Shown here piece after piece: positions 46,759 to 58,959 of a stretch of DNA of 64,000 bases (the stretch's first letter is position 1; each line of letters starts with the position of its first letter). The stretch spans positions 37,879,001 to 37,943,000 of the forward strand of contig OX327683.1 in assembly GCA_946807835.1 (NCBI GenBank). The letters run 5' to 3'. This stretch comes from Ailanthus altissimus (Eukaryota; Streptophyta; Magnoliopsida; Sapindales; Simaroubaceae). The notes beneath the pieces are model-generated. The model did not search any database. It was not told the origin of the DNA and saw nothing but the letters and a program-made list of their open reading frames with translations. Both the position numbers and the translations under genes were made by a program.

Positions 46759-49700
46759 TCAGTAGTATGATCCAGAACCACTACCCATATAACTGCTGCC
46801 TCCAACGCCACGACCAGAGTACATTGATGAGTAAGAGCTACCGCCAACCTGCTACATGAAAAAGAATGACTTATATGAAGTATAAAACATCGATGATCAG
46901 AATATCTCAAAATTAAAGAAGCTTAGAGACATACATCAGATCCACGAGGCATATAATCGCCACCATAACTTGATGAATACATGCCGCCGACATCACCACT
47001 ATAAGAACCTGAAAGCCATGCAATATTTCAGAACAAATTTATTAACCAGGAAGAGTCAATAGCAGGAAATATAACATGCTGGACTACCACTAACAAGCAA
47101 GAGATTCCAATGCTAACATGTTCCAAATATAATTATCATCAGCTAAAAGACATACCTGTTCCATAGCCCATACCCTGACGACTGCTATAAAGTCCATGTG
47201 AATCCTGACTGGAGATGGAGCTTCTGCTGCCACCATATCCTATATTAGATCTCCCCATTCTGCCAAAAATAATAGAAGAGAATGAGCCACTGCAGTACCA
47301 GTTGTTCCCTAAAGCATTTAAGAACTATAACTACTTCAACTTCAAAAACATAACAAACCTATTGCCATATGCGTCCCCATATTGAGAAGCACCACCACCA
47401 AGTTCATAGTCCAGACGAGCCCTTGAATGGCGGACATTGGCATCGGCATAACGAGCAGGAACAACATCCTAAGATCAAGTTTGCACAAGAATAAGTCATA
47501 AATATTGTAATAGCTTAATAAGATCTGGAAAAATGGGTGAAATATATATAACATTTAACAAACAGTGAATACCATGGTAGAATAAGGACGTTTTGACCCG
47601 GAAACAGAGTCATAATCACGGGCGCGCCCTTCACGGTAACTTGGAGGAGGCCTTTCAAACCTTTGACCATACCCATCATCTACATATGGTCTCCTAGCTG
47701 CAGTGCGTGATGTACTTCTAGGCAAGTCAGAATAGCCAGAGCCACGGGATGGATACTCATCTTTATACGATTGGCGTCTCTCAGGGACAACCCTGGAACC
47801 ATAATCTACTGGAGCTCTGCCTCTTGGAGGAGGAACCTCATCTCGGCGTCCATAATCTCTTTTTAAGCTACCCTTGGGGTAGGAGGGAACTGCCAACAGT
47901 GGGGACAGTATAAAGTATAACTGTTCATGGGCCTGTCAACAGAACACTAGATGGAAATGATACATACCAGGCACTCTCCTATCATACGACCTAGGTGGAG
48001 GAGGTGGCATGGGCCTAGCTCTTGCTGGCATGGACATAATAGGACGTCTATCTCTCGGTGTAACAGGCCTCTTTACATTAGGAGGTGGGAGACGACTTCC
48101 AATCCCTCTCACACCACGTCCTGGTAAGCTACGTGGTGCTGGCCGACCCCACGTACCCCTGCTTACCCTTCCAGTCCCACGTCCTGACCAGAAATCACCG
48201 CGACTAGCATGTTTGCCTTTACCTCTCTGAAGTGGTCTTGACAACCTGGCCCTAACTTTGGCCTAAATCAGGGCAGTGATACAAAAGAACAGTCAACTTA
48301 TACAAACAATAAGGAGTTACAAGAAAAGAACCATTCGCAAGAAAAAACTGCAATAGAACCTTGTTGTCTCCTCCCAACTCAGCATTGTTGATGCCTTTAG
48401 CACATGTGACAGCAGCATCATGAGTGTCAAATGTTACAAAGCCAAAATCCTTCCTCTTGGCAGATGGCATATTTCGGGCAAGCTCAATCTTCATGATCTC
48501 CCCATATTTCTTTAGAAGCTCACGCACATATTCCTCATCCCATGAAGGAGGCAGACCATCAACAAATACAGTTTTAACCTGAAATTTCAAAAACAAAGTC
48601 AGTAGAACTTCCTTACAAGTTCATCTTAACTCCTAATTCAAGAGCACAGTATCAATAGCTCTGCATGCAGACAAAACTACCCTAGCACTTGTGTGCATAC
48701 ATTTGCTGAATTCATACACAGTACACGATAATCATAAGAATAGTTAAATTCAGGGTATAATAAAGGCCTCATAGCATGTATCCTAACAACTCCATTCGCT
48801 TGCTTTCTGATACTTTAAAAATTAACAGCAATATTAAAATTTAGGTGCGAGTACAGTATATTGCATGCATCTGAAGAACCAACTCTCATACCAATAAAGA
48901 AGTACGCAGAATGTTACTGACACTCCCGACATGACAAAAGTTAGGGACACACCAGCAAAAATTGAAAATAACCTAAGAAAGCGGCACAAACCCAAAAAAG
49001 TTACCTGTGCCATTATTTCATCGCCTGGGTCAATGAAAGAATCAGCAAAAGAAACCTTTGCAGGTCTATCAACACCAAACAAGACATCTCTCTTCTGAAG
49101 ACGCTTAAAAGCATCCATGGCTTCTGACCGGGATGAAAATTCTAAAAAGGCAAAACCCCGGTTCAATCCCTCATTGTTACTATCTTCTACCAAAGTCAAA
49201 TCCTCAACATTGTCAACTCCATAATGTTTCAGCTTCTCTCGCAACTGAAATAAAGGTTAAAGACCAATAAGTCAGGATATAGCCAGTTATTTTTATATTA
49301 TAACTTCATGCCTCATTGTTACACCAGGGCATGAGAAGACTTACAGCTTCCTTTGTCCATGTCTTACAAATGTTACCCAGAAAAAGAGTATCGCTATCTT
49401 GACTTGGAGTAACACCACACTGCTTCCCATTAATCTGAAATTGGTGTGATTAAAAATATAATTTATAAGATAAGAATACAACTTCAGCTTCTGTAGAAAC
49501 AATGGCATGATTAGAAATTACCACAGGATTCTTGAGCTCTGTAACAGCTCGTTTTGCTTGTTCAACAGTTGCAAAACGCAGGAATGCAAAACCCTTGTTC
49601 TTCTTTGTCTGTGGGTTCATCATCAACCTGACTTCAGTGACCTCACCAACTTTACTAAACACTTTCCTAAGGTCATCCTCAACAACATCCTTGTCTAAAC

Positions 49701-50814
49701 CACCAACAAATACTTCAAACTCCTTACGCTTGCGCCTCTCCTGAAATACTTCATGGTGCTCCTCTTCCTCTGCAGCATCAACCATCTCTGGATGCCCCGC
49801 TTCCTCGCCAGCAAGCTCAACTTCCTCTTCAACTTCATCATGTTCTTCAGGAACATCTTCCATTTCTCCCTCTGCCAGATCACCCTCTTCCTCCTCACCA
49901 ACATTCTCCTCATCATGTTCATCCTCTTCATCCCCCACTTCCTGAACATCCTCTTGTTCTATTTCCTTGTCATCATAATCCACCCCACTATATTCTTCAG
50001 GTTCATATTCAGGTTCATGATCATCCAAGTCTAACCGTTCATCCTTTTCATACTCATCTACAGATTCCTTGACCTCATCCTTTTCTGCCATGAAAAGAAA
50101 ATGTAGACCAACTAGGCAAGTCAAGAAAGACTCAAATTCCAGCTTTTTCTTGATAAAACTTGTAAAAACAAGAATTCTCTTTGCAGTCCTAGTGCCACTA
50201 TACATGCATTATTACCCCCAACAAATTAATCACATTCATTAATATACAATCAAAATAACTTTTCCTGTAGCTTTACAAACATCAACAAACTATATAACAC
50301 CTTATCAAGCTTTAGCAAATTGATAGAGAACCCAAAATTGTGCACAAACCCACTGACAAAAAAAGATTTCCAAAAACTAAACACCAGTTGGAAAATCCAC
50401 GATCCACAAACAAAGAAAGCAAAGGTAGAAAACAAATAATTCGATAAACAAACATACAATAAGTAAACAAAGTTAAGCTTATCTAACAAGGAATAATTTT
50501 GACAAACCCACACAAATTTTAAATTATCCCATCACTAGATCTGAATCAAAATTAATTGAACAAGAGACACATCAAGAGAACTCACTTTGCGTGGCGGAAG
50601 CCGAGCCATTGGCATCGGATTTCGGTCCATCTTCCCTAGGAATCGGCTTATGGTCATCATCCTGGACAAACGGTTTTTCCTCTTCCTTCACCGAAACCTC
50701 TTCGTCTTTCACCGTCTCTTCCGTCAGTTCCGCCGGCTGCTTCGCCGTGCCTCTCGTCGCTCTCGCAATCCTCCTCGGCCCCGATCCTCCTCTTTTCACC
50801 ATCCGTGGTGGCAT
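46759..50814 (-). CDS. Three-RRM hnRNP Q-like protein (LIF2-like)
   Basis: Eleven exons keep phase to give 777 residues: 50814-50586, 50084-49522, 49434-49345, 49244-49005, 48578-48360, 48262-47968, 47889-47573, 47468-47359, 47259-47156, 47008-46935 and 46851-46759. A basic start (MPPRMVKRGGSGPRRIAR) is followed by a long Glu/Asp-rich region (about 90-190). RRM1 is about 196-264 (VFVGGLD, KGFAFLRF), RRM2 about 276-360 (LFLGNI, RGFAFLEF) and RRM3 about 376-451 (VFVDGLP, DFGFVTF). The C-terminus is an Arg/Pro/Gly-rich low-complexity tail ending GSGSYY. This order matches plant LIF2 and its relatives, nuclear RNA-binding proteins that partner LHP1 and influence Polycomb-regulated and stress genes. 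Three telo-boxes lie upstream. The last intron has a tandem acceptor. Confidence 0.94.
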
Positions 50815-50860
50815 TTTTGCCTATAACTTTCTTACAAAAGTCCCTAATTTAACTGGGAAA

Positions 50861-50960
50861 AAACCCTAGAATTCGATTGGTGAGAAAAGAACCCTAATTT
50901 CGCCAATTTGAAGTAAAGATATCATGAATTTCAGGAGAAAAAAGAAAAGCAAAAACCCTA
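50861..50960. promoter_or_regulatory. telo-box cluster upstream of the hnRNP gene
   Basis: AAACCCTA at 50861-50868, AACCCTAA at 50890-50897 and AAACCCTA at 50953-50960 lie within 150 bp upstream of the start codon of the minus-strand gene, in the likely 5' UTR/promoter. Telo-boxes are typical of highly expressed translation and RNA-metabolism genes. Confidence 0.6.
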
Positions 50961-52066
50961 AAAATAAACCAGGTTGGAAAATGTGTTGTTATGATAGAAA
51001 ACTCGGGTTTCTTATTCCCTATTAGCTCGTACAAGTGTACGTGATTGTTTGAAAGCTCGATTTATGTTGTTGTCGGTGGGTGATTAGTGGAGTTAAAGAG
51101 AACGTGTGAGATAGTGTAGTGCGCGATACAGGGGATTTAAACTCGTCAACGATGACTTGGGCTCTAATTAATCAAGGGATTTTTTTTAATGCTTATAGCC
51201 TTTTTTTTTTTGTGGAAACTTTTTTATGCTTATAGCCTGAATTGTAGGATCTTGGAATTTTGTCCAACCACTTAACGCCGTTGCCACATGTAATCAGCAA
51301 ATGAAACCCAAAACATGACAAAACGAATAAATCTATGATAGATATTTAATATTGCTCTTTTTTTATTCAATATATTATTATTATTTCTTTGAGAAAAATA
51401 TTTGATTATTATTATTATTATTTTGATATGAAAATAGTCTTATCTTCACTTCTGTAAAAAAAAATTACAAACTATTTACCTTTGAAATAAGTTTATTATT
51501 ATTCTTAATTTTTTATACATATAGGAGTTTGGTTTAAATTTTTCCTTTTTCTGATATTAGCAAAAAATATATACACGTATTTTTTTTTGAAAAATAGTTA
51601 ACAAAAAAATTCACTTTATTACTCCATAAATATTGGACACAACAAATATTTTTAATAATTGTATAAAGAGTGAATATTTCTATTTCTTTTCTCAATATTA
51701 TTATACTTTAGTTATTGATTTTTTTATTTTTTATTAATATGATAGTTACACAAATTAATTAATTATGAATACATCAAAATAATTTTAATATATAATTATT
51801 ATTAATTATTAACCGATAATTATATAATACTAATTAAAATTTTTTGTAAAAAAAAAGTGTAATGAGCAGGTAAAGGGGAACTTGTAGTAACATTACCTAT
51901 TACCTTGTGGGATCCATTCTAGTAGTCGCAAAAAGCGAGCCCAATAGACCCAAGTCCAGTATTTATGAAAAAAAAAGGAGGGAAAAACCTAAATGAGTAC
52001 AATTTTCAGTGAAAATTTGACTATCACATTAAAAATAAAAAAAATAATAGATATGAGCAAACTATT
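50961..52066. other. Intergenic DNA, no gene
   Basis: Promoter side of the hnRNP gene grading into AT-rich DNA with (ATT)n stretches at about 51371-51422, then the 3' flank of the sugar transferase gene. Nothing else is recognised. Confidence 0.5.
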
Positions 52067-55000
52067 CTAAGCTGATGAATTTTTTTTGGTTTTCCATGAA
52101 TTGAGACAGGCGACATGTTTCGACCACCGATACGTCAGCGTTCGATTATGAGTAATACTCGGGTACCTAGCTTTCAAAGTCTTGTATCGCTTCCAGTCAC
52201 GAAGAATGGCTTTGAGATCGGTGACTTTGGAATCAATGCGGCGGCAGCAATTGGAGTGAACGGTGGTGACGGCCCAAATGTCTTTACTGTCTTGGCAAAA
52301 CCCACTAAAATATTCGGTGTCCAAGAACCTCACTTGCAGGCCCAATTGCCTGAAAGTGCCGTGCTTCATTAGGTCCAGCAAAACGTCTTGTTCTTTCATC
52401 CCTGTCGAATTGTCTTTCATACCGTACCAGGTGCTGAACAAATCGATTGTCTTGTTGTTGGATCGGATGAAATAGAAGCCCGTGTTGATCAGATTCTTTT
52501 GCGATCGTGGGTCGCCGTTGTACTCGTCTACGCTTATTTGAAGATCTTCCGTTCCGTTTTTGTTTAGCCTTGCAAATGGGTCCCTTAGCCACATCACATC
52601 ACAATCCTACAATCGCATAATAATTAAAAAGAAAAAAGTGTAAAATTATTTGGTCATTATAACGCCAAATAATCAAAAGCGAGTAAAAGCCATTCTCAGA
52701 TGACGATCTGTGTCTCGGAAATATGAAGCAACAACAGTCAGTTGAATGGATAGGTGAGCATCGGAATATTGAATATTAAAATTCAATTATTCAAGTACGA
52801 CTTCCAGGTAAATAAAAGGGCCAGAGAAAATGAAAAGGACAGTCGAAACTTTGAACTAATCAAAATTGTTATTTGCGTGATGAGCCCAATAAGTCGTTTC
52901 ATCGTCCAATAATAATTTCAAAAAGTTTGAATTGAACTTCCGTTTGTGGAATATTCCAAACATCTATCCGATATTATATTATTATTTTTAGAATTTTGGT
53001 TTCAAAATTATAGCACATTCCTCTCGGCTGAGTTGTTGAGGGGTGAGAAAAAAGTATTTAAATTGAATTAAATTTTAGTCGGTTCGATTGTATAAAAATT
53101 ATTAATTAATTTTTTATTTTAATCTCTAAAAAATTTTGGTTGGTTCGAATTTTTTATTTTGATTTTCAAAAATACTGAATCCAAGAGTATAAATAAAATT
53201 TTACACAAAATTTTTATATCATTTCTTTAGTAAATTTTAATTTTAATAATTTTTTTAATTTATTTAATTTATTGACTTTAATTAATTTAATATTTGAAAG
53301 TCAATGACTACTTTATTTATTTAGATAGTTTTTAATTTTTTAATTTTTTATAATTCGCTTAGTTAATAAATTTTTAATTAATTTAATATTTAAAAATTTG
53401 ACGAATACTTTAATTTTTTATATTTTTTTAATTTATTTAGTTCATAAATTTTTATTAATTTAGTGTTTAACGTTTACGTACACTTTCTTTTAATATTTTT
53501 TTATGAATTTTATTTTTTACATATATAATTTTAATTTTTTATAAACTGTTTAAGAGACTGAACCGAATCAATCTAATTCTAAAAATAACAATTTCGAATT
53601 TTTTCAATTCAACTCAGTTCTAAAAAATATCAATCGAACCATACCACCCTCACTCTTAACTTTGCTTAGACAACAATTATTCAAGCCTTAACTAAGGCTC
53701 AAGGTAATATAAATATTATAAATATTTTTTTCTTCTAATGAGAGTATGTTGTCCTTGTTTTGTGGAAGTGTGAGTTCGGTATGCGTATGTGCATAAGTGA
53801 TGTATGATTTAAGTTAATGTAATGTATAACAAATGTTTGATATAATATAAAAAAAAAGAAAAAATTATAACACCAGTATATATCCAGAGACTCTTAATAT
53901 TCTTAATGCGCACGTGTAAATGATGTAGTTTATGATTGATGTAATGTATAATAGTATTAAAAAAATCATAGCATCTCTATATCTCTAGAGACTTAATATT
54001 CTTGTATATTCTTAATGCCCGCCCTCTAACTTAATAAGCTGATGATTCAATTTCTTTGAGTAATTAGTTTCCTGAACATTTTGCTGAACATGTGATAGTT
54101 AAATTTATGAATGCACTTATAATCCAACCCGAAAACACATAGAGAGTCCGCAACAATAATTAAGATATCGAAATTATTTGCCGTGAAATTTGAATTGAAT
54201 AACTGGCGGTCGCAAAACGAAAATAGAGGTCAGGGATTGGAAATCAATTTGACTTTTCACATGATCCATGTGATCATAAGTCTCGGCCACCACTTTGGCA
54301 CAAGAAAACAAAAGTGAAATAAATAGGGGAATAGTGATGGCTCCAATTTTCAGAACCCAACGTAGTTGGTATTGATTAACTATTGACATTTTGTTCACTC
54401 TTTACACATTTTAGGTGAATTTAGGTAAGATTACGAACTTATCTTCCCACGGTAATAAAACAATTCAACCAAAATCATCCCAATCTTTATTCAACAACTG
54501 GAATTCTAATCAAGGAAAATTCAAGAAGTAGAATCACTTCAACTAAAGTTTGTATCTGCCCTTTTTATCCAAAACTTAGACTGAATTCCCATGATGCAGT
54601 AGCAGTACTAAGGCCCAAAACTCTACATGTGGGGGACTCCCTCACTAGTCACTACCGCATCGCCATTAAATCTACGCCATCTGTCTCCTTCGTTTTAGGG
54701 AACCTCAGTTTCCTAGCCACCTCCATTTTATTATCTTGCCACCACATTCCTAGCCTTTAGATTTCTAATTCAAGAACCCTAATTCGCTAATCCAACGGTG
54801 CCATGCAAAAGAATCATAATAATAATAATAATAGAAAGAGGGGAATTAGAATTACGTACCGTGAAAATGAAGCTGTAACCACGCTGGAGAACGTCAAGCA
54901 AGAAGAGAGTCCTCCGCCACATCATCTTGATAAATTCCTCAGACATATAAACTTTCTCGGCGGCGAAATCGACGCTGTCCGTTTCTAGTCTGTAACAGTG

Positions 55001-55295
55001 GAGCCGCTTGAACATGCACCGATCGTACGCCGTTTGATCGACGGCCACTAATAGCAGATTGTCGAGCAACGGTCTCGTCCCTTCCCCTAACCAGAAACTC
55101 TCCAAGAAAAGATCCAGCATTGTCGTATCAGCCTTTATGTCTTGCTCCACGTAAGCTCTGTTCACGACGGCGATGATCACCGTTTTGTTCGGCAACGCCG
55201 CTTCTTCTAACGCCACTTCAAGTTCATCAATTGGAAGCTTTATAGTTTTCTGTTGACAAACAAACAAACACATGAATAAATATTGCGTAATTTTC

Positions 55296-55340
<45 letters not shown>

Positions 55341-55638
55341 CGAACGTCGTTTGAGGGCAGAAGCGACGGGCTTTTTGATACGGTAACAAAGGGTTTGATC
55401 TCGTGGGAGACCATACGCAGATATAAAGGACGCCGGCGAAGAGTAAGGTGATGATGACGAAATTTCCCAGAGATTGTTTCGAGAAATCCGTAAACGCGAA
55501 CTTAGAAAATAGATCCGTTATTTGCGAAAATTTGAAGGGATTTGATGATTGCGAAGGCCCCTCTTTGGAAGGGAGTTGGTGGGCATGAGGAGTAGATTGA
55601 TCATGCAGTGTGCCTGAGACTGAGATCGGAGGAGCCAT
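52067..55638 (-). CDS. Nucleotide-diphospho-sugar transferase family protein (PF03407, DUF271)
   Basis: Three exons, 55638-55342, 55249-54860 and 52606-52067, join in phase 0 to give 408 residues. A type II topology is clear: cytosolic Ser/Pro-rich start, membrane anchor at about 60-76 (FVIITLLFAGVLYICVW), then a lumenal domain. The catalytic domain starts near 105 (ELEVALEEAALPNKTVIIAV), continues through FLLDVLQRGYSFIFT and reaches the DxD metal/nucleotide-sugar site DCDVMWLRDPF (D230, D232), then NLINTGFYFIRSNN, KEQDVLLDLM and VRFLDTEYFSGFC. The DCDVMW motif is split from the preceding FIFT by the 2.25 kb second intron. Plant members of PF03407 act in the Golgi on cell-wall glycans or glycoproteins; donor and acceptor cannot be deduced here. 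The 92-bp first intron is nearly half (TTA)n on the coding strand. Confidence 0.94.
52607..54859. other. Large second intron of the sugar transferase gene
   Basis: 2253 bp between TTTTCACG/gtacgt and ttgtag/GATTGT. It contains an AT-rich repeat-like insertion at about 53035-53665 and otherwise no credible exon. Confidence 0.7.
53035..53665. mobile_element. Possible MITE within the intron
   Basis: An AT-rich block whose two ends carry related inverted motifs: GTCGGTTCGATTG on the left and, read inward from the right, AGGGTGGTATGGTTCGATTG. The boundaries and target duplication are not clear, so the class is not assigned. Confidence 0.35.
55297..55336. repeat. (ATA)n / (TTA)n microsatellite in a short intron
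   Basis: About 13 uninterrupted trinucleotide units, starting a few bases inside the splice donor (coding strand GTAAGTATTATT...) of intron 1 (55250-55341) of the sugar transferase gene. Confidence 0.95.
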
Positions 55639-55962
55639 TAAATTCGCAACGCTTTAATATCATGAAGCCATTAATAACTTGAAAAAATACGAAAACATTC
55701 TTGCAGATTGCGGTATCTGAAATCTGAAAAGGCTAGTTGATTAACCTATAATATGTGTCCACTGGCCAATCATATAAAGCTCAACCCATCGCAGAAACTA
55801 CACCAAGTCTTCCCCCCCAGAAAAAAGAAAGAAAGAAAGAAACTACGCCAAGTATTCATCCACCCTCGGATTTCAGTTTTTCGGGAATTGCAGGACGTTC
55901 TGATTATATGCCACGTAACTTGAAAAAAAAGCCTGGTCAAAATTCAGATAATAGCCCGTTGA

Positions 55963-55993
<31 letters not shown>

Positions 55994-56599
55994 TTTATTG
56001 GAACATACAGAGTGTTATTGTATTTAATGTTTAAAAAAAATGTAAATATTGAACCAAATACAAAATAAAATGAATAATGCAATTGCGATAATGATTTAGT
56101 GGCGAAGTATTTGCTTAGAAAAATAGTATTTGCTACCCTTAAATAGTTGGGAGACAAATTAATCTTAATCAAAATTTCACTTTTACATGATGCAGATACA
56201 AACTTATCTTAGTTAAAATTTTAATAATAGCGTGTTGACATATATATTGAACCAAATAAACAAAATAAAATGAATAATGCAACTACGGTGATGATTTAGT
56301 GGCGAAGTACTTATTTATATAAAATAAAAAAAAGTATTTACTACTCTTACATAATTAGAATATTAACTTATTTTAATCAAAATTAAAATAATAAGTGTAT
56401 ACATATTTTCTTGAAACACATAGAGAGTTATTATTCTTACTGTTAAAAATTATAAATATTAAACCAAATAAAATTTGAGGTTCGGGGAGTCATAATCTCT
56501 AAAGTAGTTTTTTCACTAATCCTGTTTATAAAAAATATATTGAAGCGAAAGCATACAAATAAGTAAAATAATTTATTAAAATAATATAATAATACAGAA
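55639..56599. other. 5' flank of the sugar transferase gene and AT-rich DNA
   Basis: Includes a (GAAA)n tract near 55825-55841 and a (TG)n(TA)n microsatellite at about 55962-55992. Two related stretches occur at 56050-56200 and 56250-56400 (both with AATAAAATGAATAATGCAA, then GATTTAGTGGCGAAGTA), a local duplication of roughly 200 bp. No gene is seen. Confidence 0.55.
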
Positions 56600-57190
56600 T
56601 AAATTATTAAGAAATAAAGAAAGAAATGGGTAGAAGAAGAATACGCAAAAAATTACGTGGTTCGACAACTTATCTACGTACACGACGGATCAAGATCATA
56701 CTCTTCACTTATTATGAATCACAAGGCAAGCACAAAATATGTCTATTATAAGAAAGATCACAAAAAAAACTCTCTTTTGCCATTTAAGAATTTTCTCTCA
56801 CAAAGAACTACAAAAATTATCACTAAAATTGTTGTTGATCACCAAGATCTTTTATTTGATCACAAAGATGTATTTACAAGTCAATCGGTAGCCTTTATAT
56901 AGGCTTTGGGACGACCTATGTTTACCCTATACGTGTGGGAGTCATATTAAGGAGTCCTAAAATGAGTGGGAGACCAAATTAGAAAATTTCATAATTTCGG
57001 GATACTGTTCCCGTCTCCAGCGCCGCGATGCTCATCGCTGCGATGCTAGCACGCTTCTGCTGAGCGCTGCAGCGCTCAGGTTCTAGAATTGGTGCCGCGG
57101 CGCCCACGCTTGGTCGCCGCGGTGCTGACGCATGGTGCGCCCTTCTTCATTTTTCATGTCCTTCTTCAATTCGTGCGTACCCTACGCACT
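56600..57190. mobile_element. Unclassified repeat element with GC-rich core, copy 2
   Basis: Same layout as 22920-23650: TTACGTGGTTCGACAACTTA and CTACGTACACGACGGATCAA, a variable stretch including TTTACAAGTCAAT, then a CpG-rich core at 57018-57135 (CAGCGCCGCGATGCTC, GAGCGCTGCAGCGCTC, GGTGCCGCGGCGCCCA). There are no clean termini and no coding capacity. Confidence 0.45.
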
Positions 57191-58604
57191 TGACTTGATC
57201 TCCAAATCATATTTCGATGATTTTCAATCAATAATCTCACAAAATATAGCATTATTATTCACATAAACTATTGTAGTATAATATAATTGAGTGTTTCGCT
57301 TTATTTTTATATATTACATTGAATTATTTCATTTGTCAATATGTATGCCATGTCATTCTGTATATAATAGTAACGATATGGTTAAATGTTTCGTTTTATT
57401 TTTATTTATTGCCTTAAAATATTTTATTTAAGAATAAAATTTAATTATTGTAGTAATAAGATTTATATTTGGCTAAATTTGAATGTTAAAATAAACTGTA
57501 AGAGAACATCCATTTACAAATATTTTACTAAATAGTAATGTTTTGTTTGTATTTGAAATATGAAAATTTTATTTTAAGTAAAGTGGTATTTAATGTATCA
57601 ATTGTTAATTGATATTATATGAAGTAAAACTCAACAATTACCTTATAAATAATTGTTCTTAATTAATGACACACCAGTTAAAATATAAACATTGTATTTC
57701 AATTATGTAAATATAATATTACTTTTTTACTATAACTTTCAAACTATTTTTCCCATTTTGTATTTACACAAGGTAACTTGTTTTTGCTTGCTTTAATTGT
57801 GTGACCAGCTTTTTTTTAATTTAATTTTAAAAATAAAAATTCTTTCATTTAATAAATTTGGATATTAAGTTGGTCCACATTATCCTCGTACAAAGACATT
57901 CAAACACAGAAAAAGGGTATAACACAGTCACATCTCGAGGTTGGCATGAATTACAATTTAATGGTAATTTTAATTTTAATTACATTATCACTCTCTTTAT
58001 TTAATTAAAAAGATAAAAATACCTTCATAAAAGAGAAAGTGTAATTAAATAAAAAAGGTAATAGTGTAATTAAAAAATAAAATCACCATCAAAATGTAAT
58101 TTATACTAACATCGGGGATAACAATGTCAATATTCTCACAAAAAAGAGAATATTTTCAATTCTAAAATAATTAAATATTAAACCAATCGCAATTGTAAAT
58201 GAAGTTGTTTAATCTTCAACTTTGTTTTGTTTTGCCTTTTTTTCTCCTTTTATATAGATTTTTTTCATTAATAGAAAATTCTTCCAGCTATATCTTTCCA
58301 TAAAAATTCATTGAATTTTAAAGATTCTTCAATTCAATGTGCTCACTCTGTAAGCATAGGATTAATGCTCTTAAATTAGATTAACCATCTCGTTTTAAAT
58401 AAAATAAATAAAGATTAATCCAAGTCCCAAATCCCAACTTTGGATAACCATTATAAAGCAAAATAAAAACTTTGAATTATGATTTGGGTGTTGGTTTGGT
58501 TAACCGAAAAATCAAACCAAAAATTGAATTCAGAACTTATAAAAAAAAGAAGACAATTTAAATAATTGTAATAACATATATATGAGATCTATATTACAAA
58601 ATTA

Positions 58605-58665
58605 GGAGAGAGCCGAGTTGGTTTAAGGTGCGGGAGCCCTTAAAGGGTATGGGTTTGAGTCATTT
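58605..58665 (+). repeat. tRNA-Leu-like SINE head, copy 1
   Basis: AGCCGAGTTGGTTTAAGGTG (A box, as in plant tRNA-Leu) is followed by CCCTTAAAGGGTATGGGTTTGAGTC with a B-box-like GGTTTGAGTC. A short (ATT)n tail comes next, as in tRNA-derived SINEs. The acceptor stem is not intact. Confidence 0.45.
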
Positions 58666-58750
58666 TATTATTATTATTATTATTAAATAAACACGTTATC
58701 GAGTTGTTATACTTTAAATAAAATATATCTAGATCCATCTTCTAATTTTT

Positions 58751-58812
58751 GAAGATAGATGAGTTGGTGTAAGATGCAGGGTTATTTTCGAAGGGCATAG
58801 GTTCGAGTCTTT
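58751..58812 (+). repeat. tRNA-Leu-like SINE head, copy 2
   Basis: GATAGATGAGTTGGTGTAAG then CGAAGGGCATAGGTTCGAGTC matches copy 1, 146 bp upstream, with a good B box (GGTTCGAGTC). A T-rich tail follows. Confidence 0.45.
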
Positions 58813-58959
58813 TGTCAGGAAATCATTTTTCTTTTTTATTCAAATAAAAACATTATTAAATCATAAATTAGCCCAAAATTAAAAAATAAAAAAATGATGG
58901 GTTTACGTGTATTTTTTTTGCTAATAAAATTAATCTCGTCCAATTTACTCAATTGAATT

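Larger units (their letters stand above)
57191..58959. other. AT-rich intergenic DNA
   Basis: No coding capacity. A repeated motif (GTTTCGYTTTATTTTTAT) occurs near 57294 and 57389. Two tRNA-like stretches are listed separately. Confidence 0.45.
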
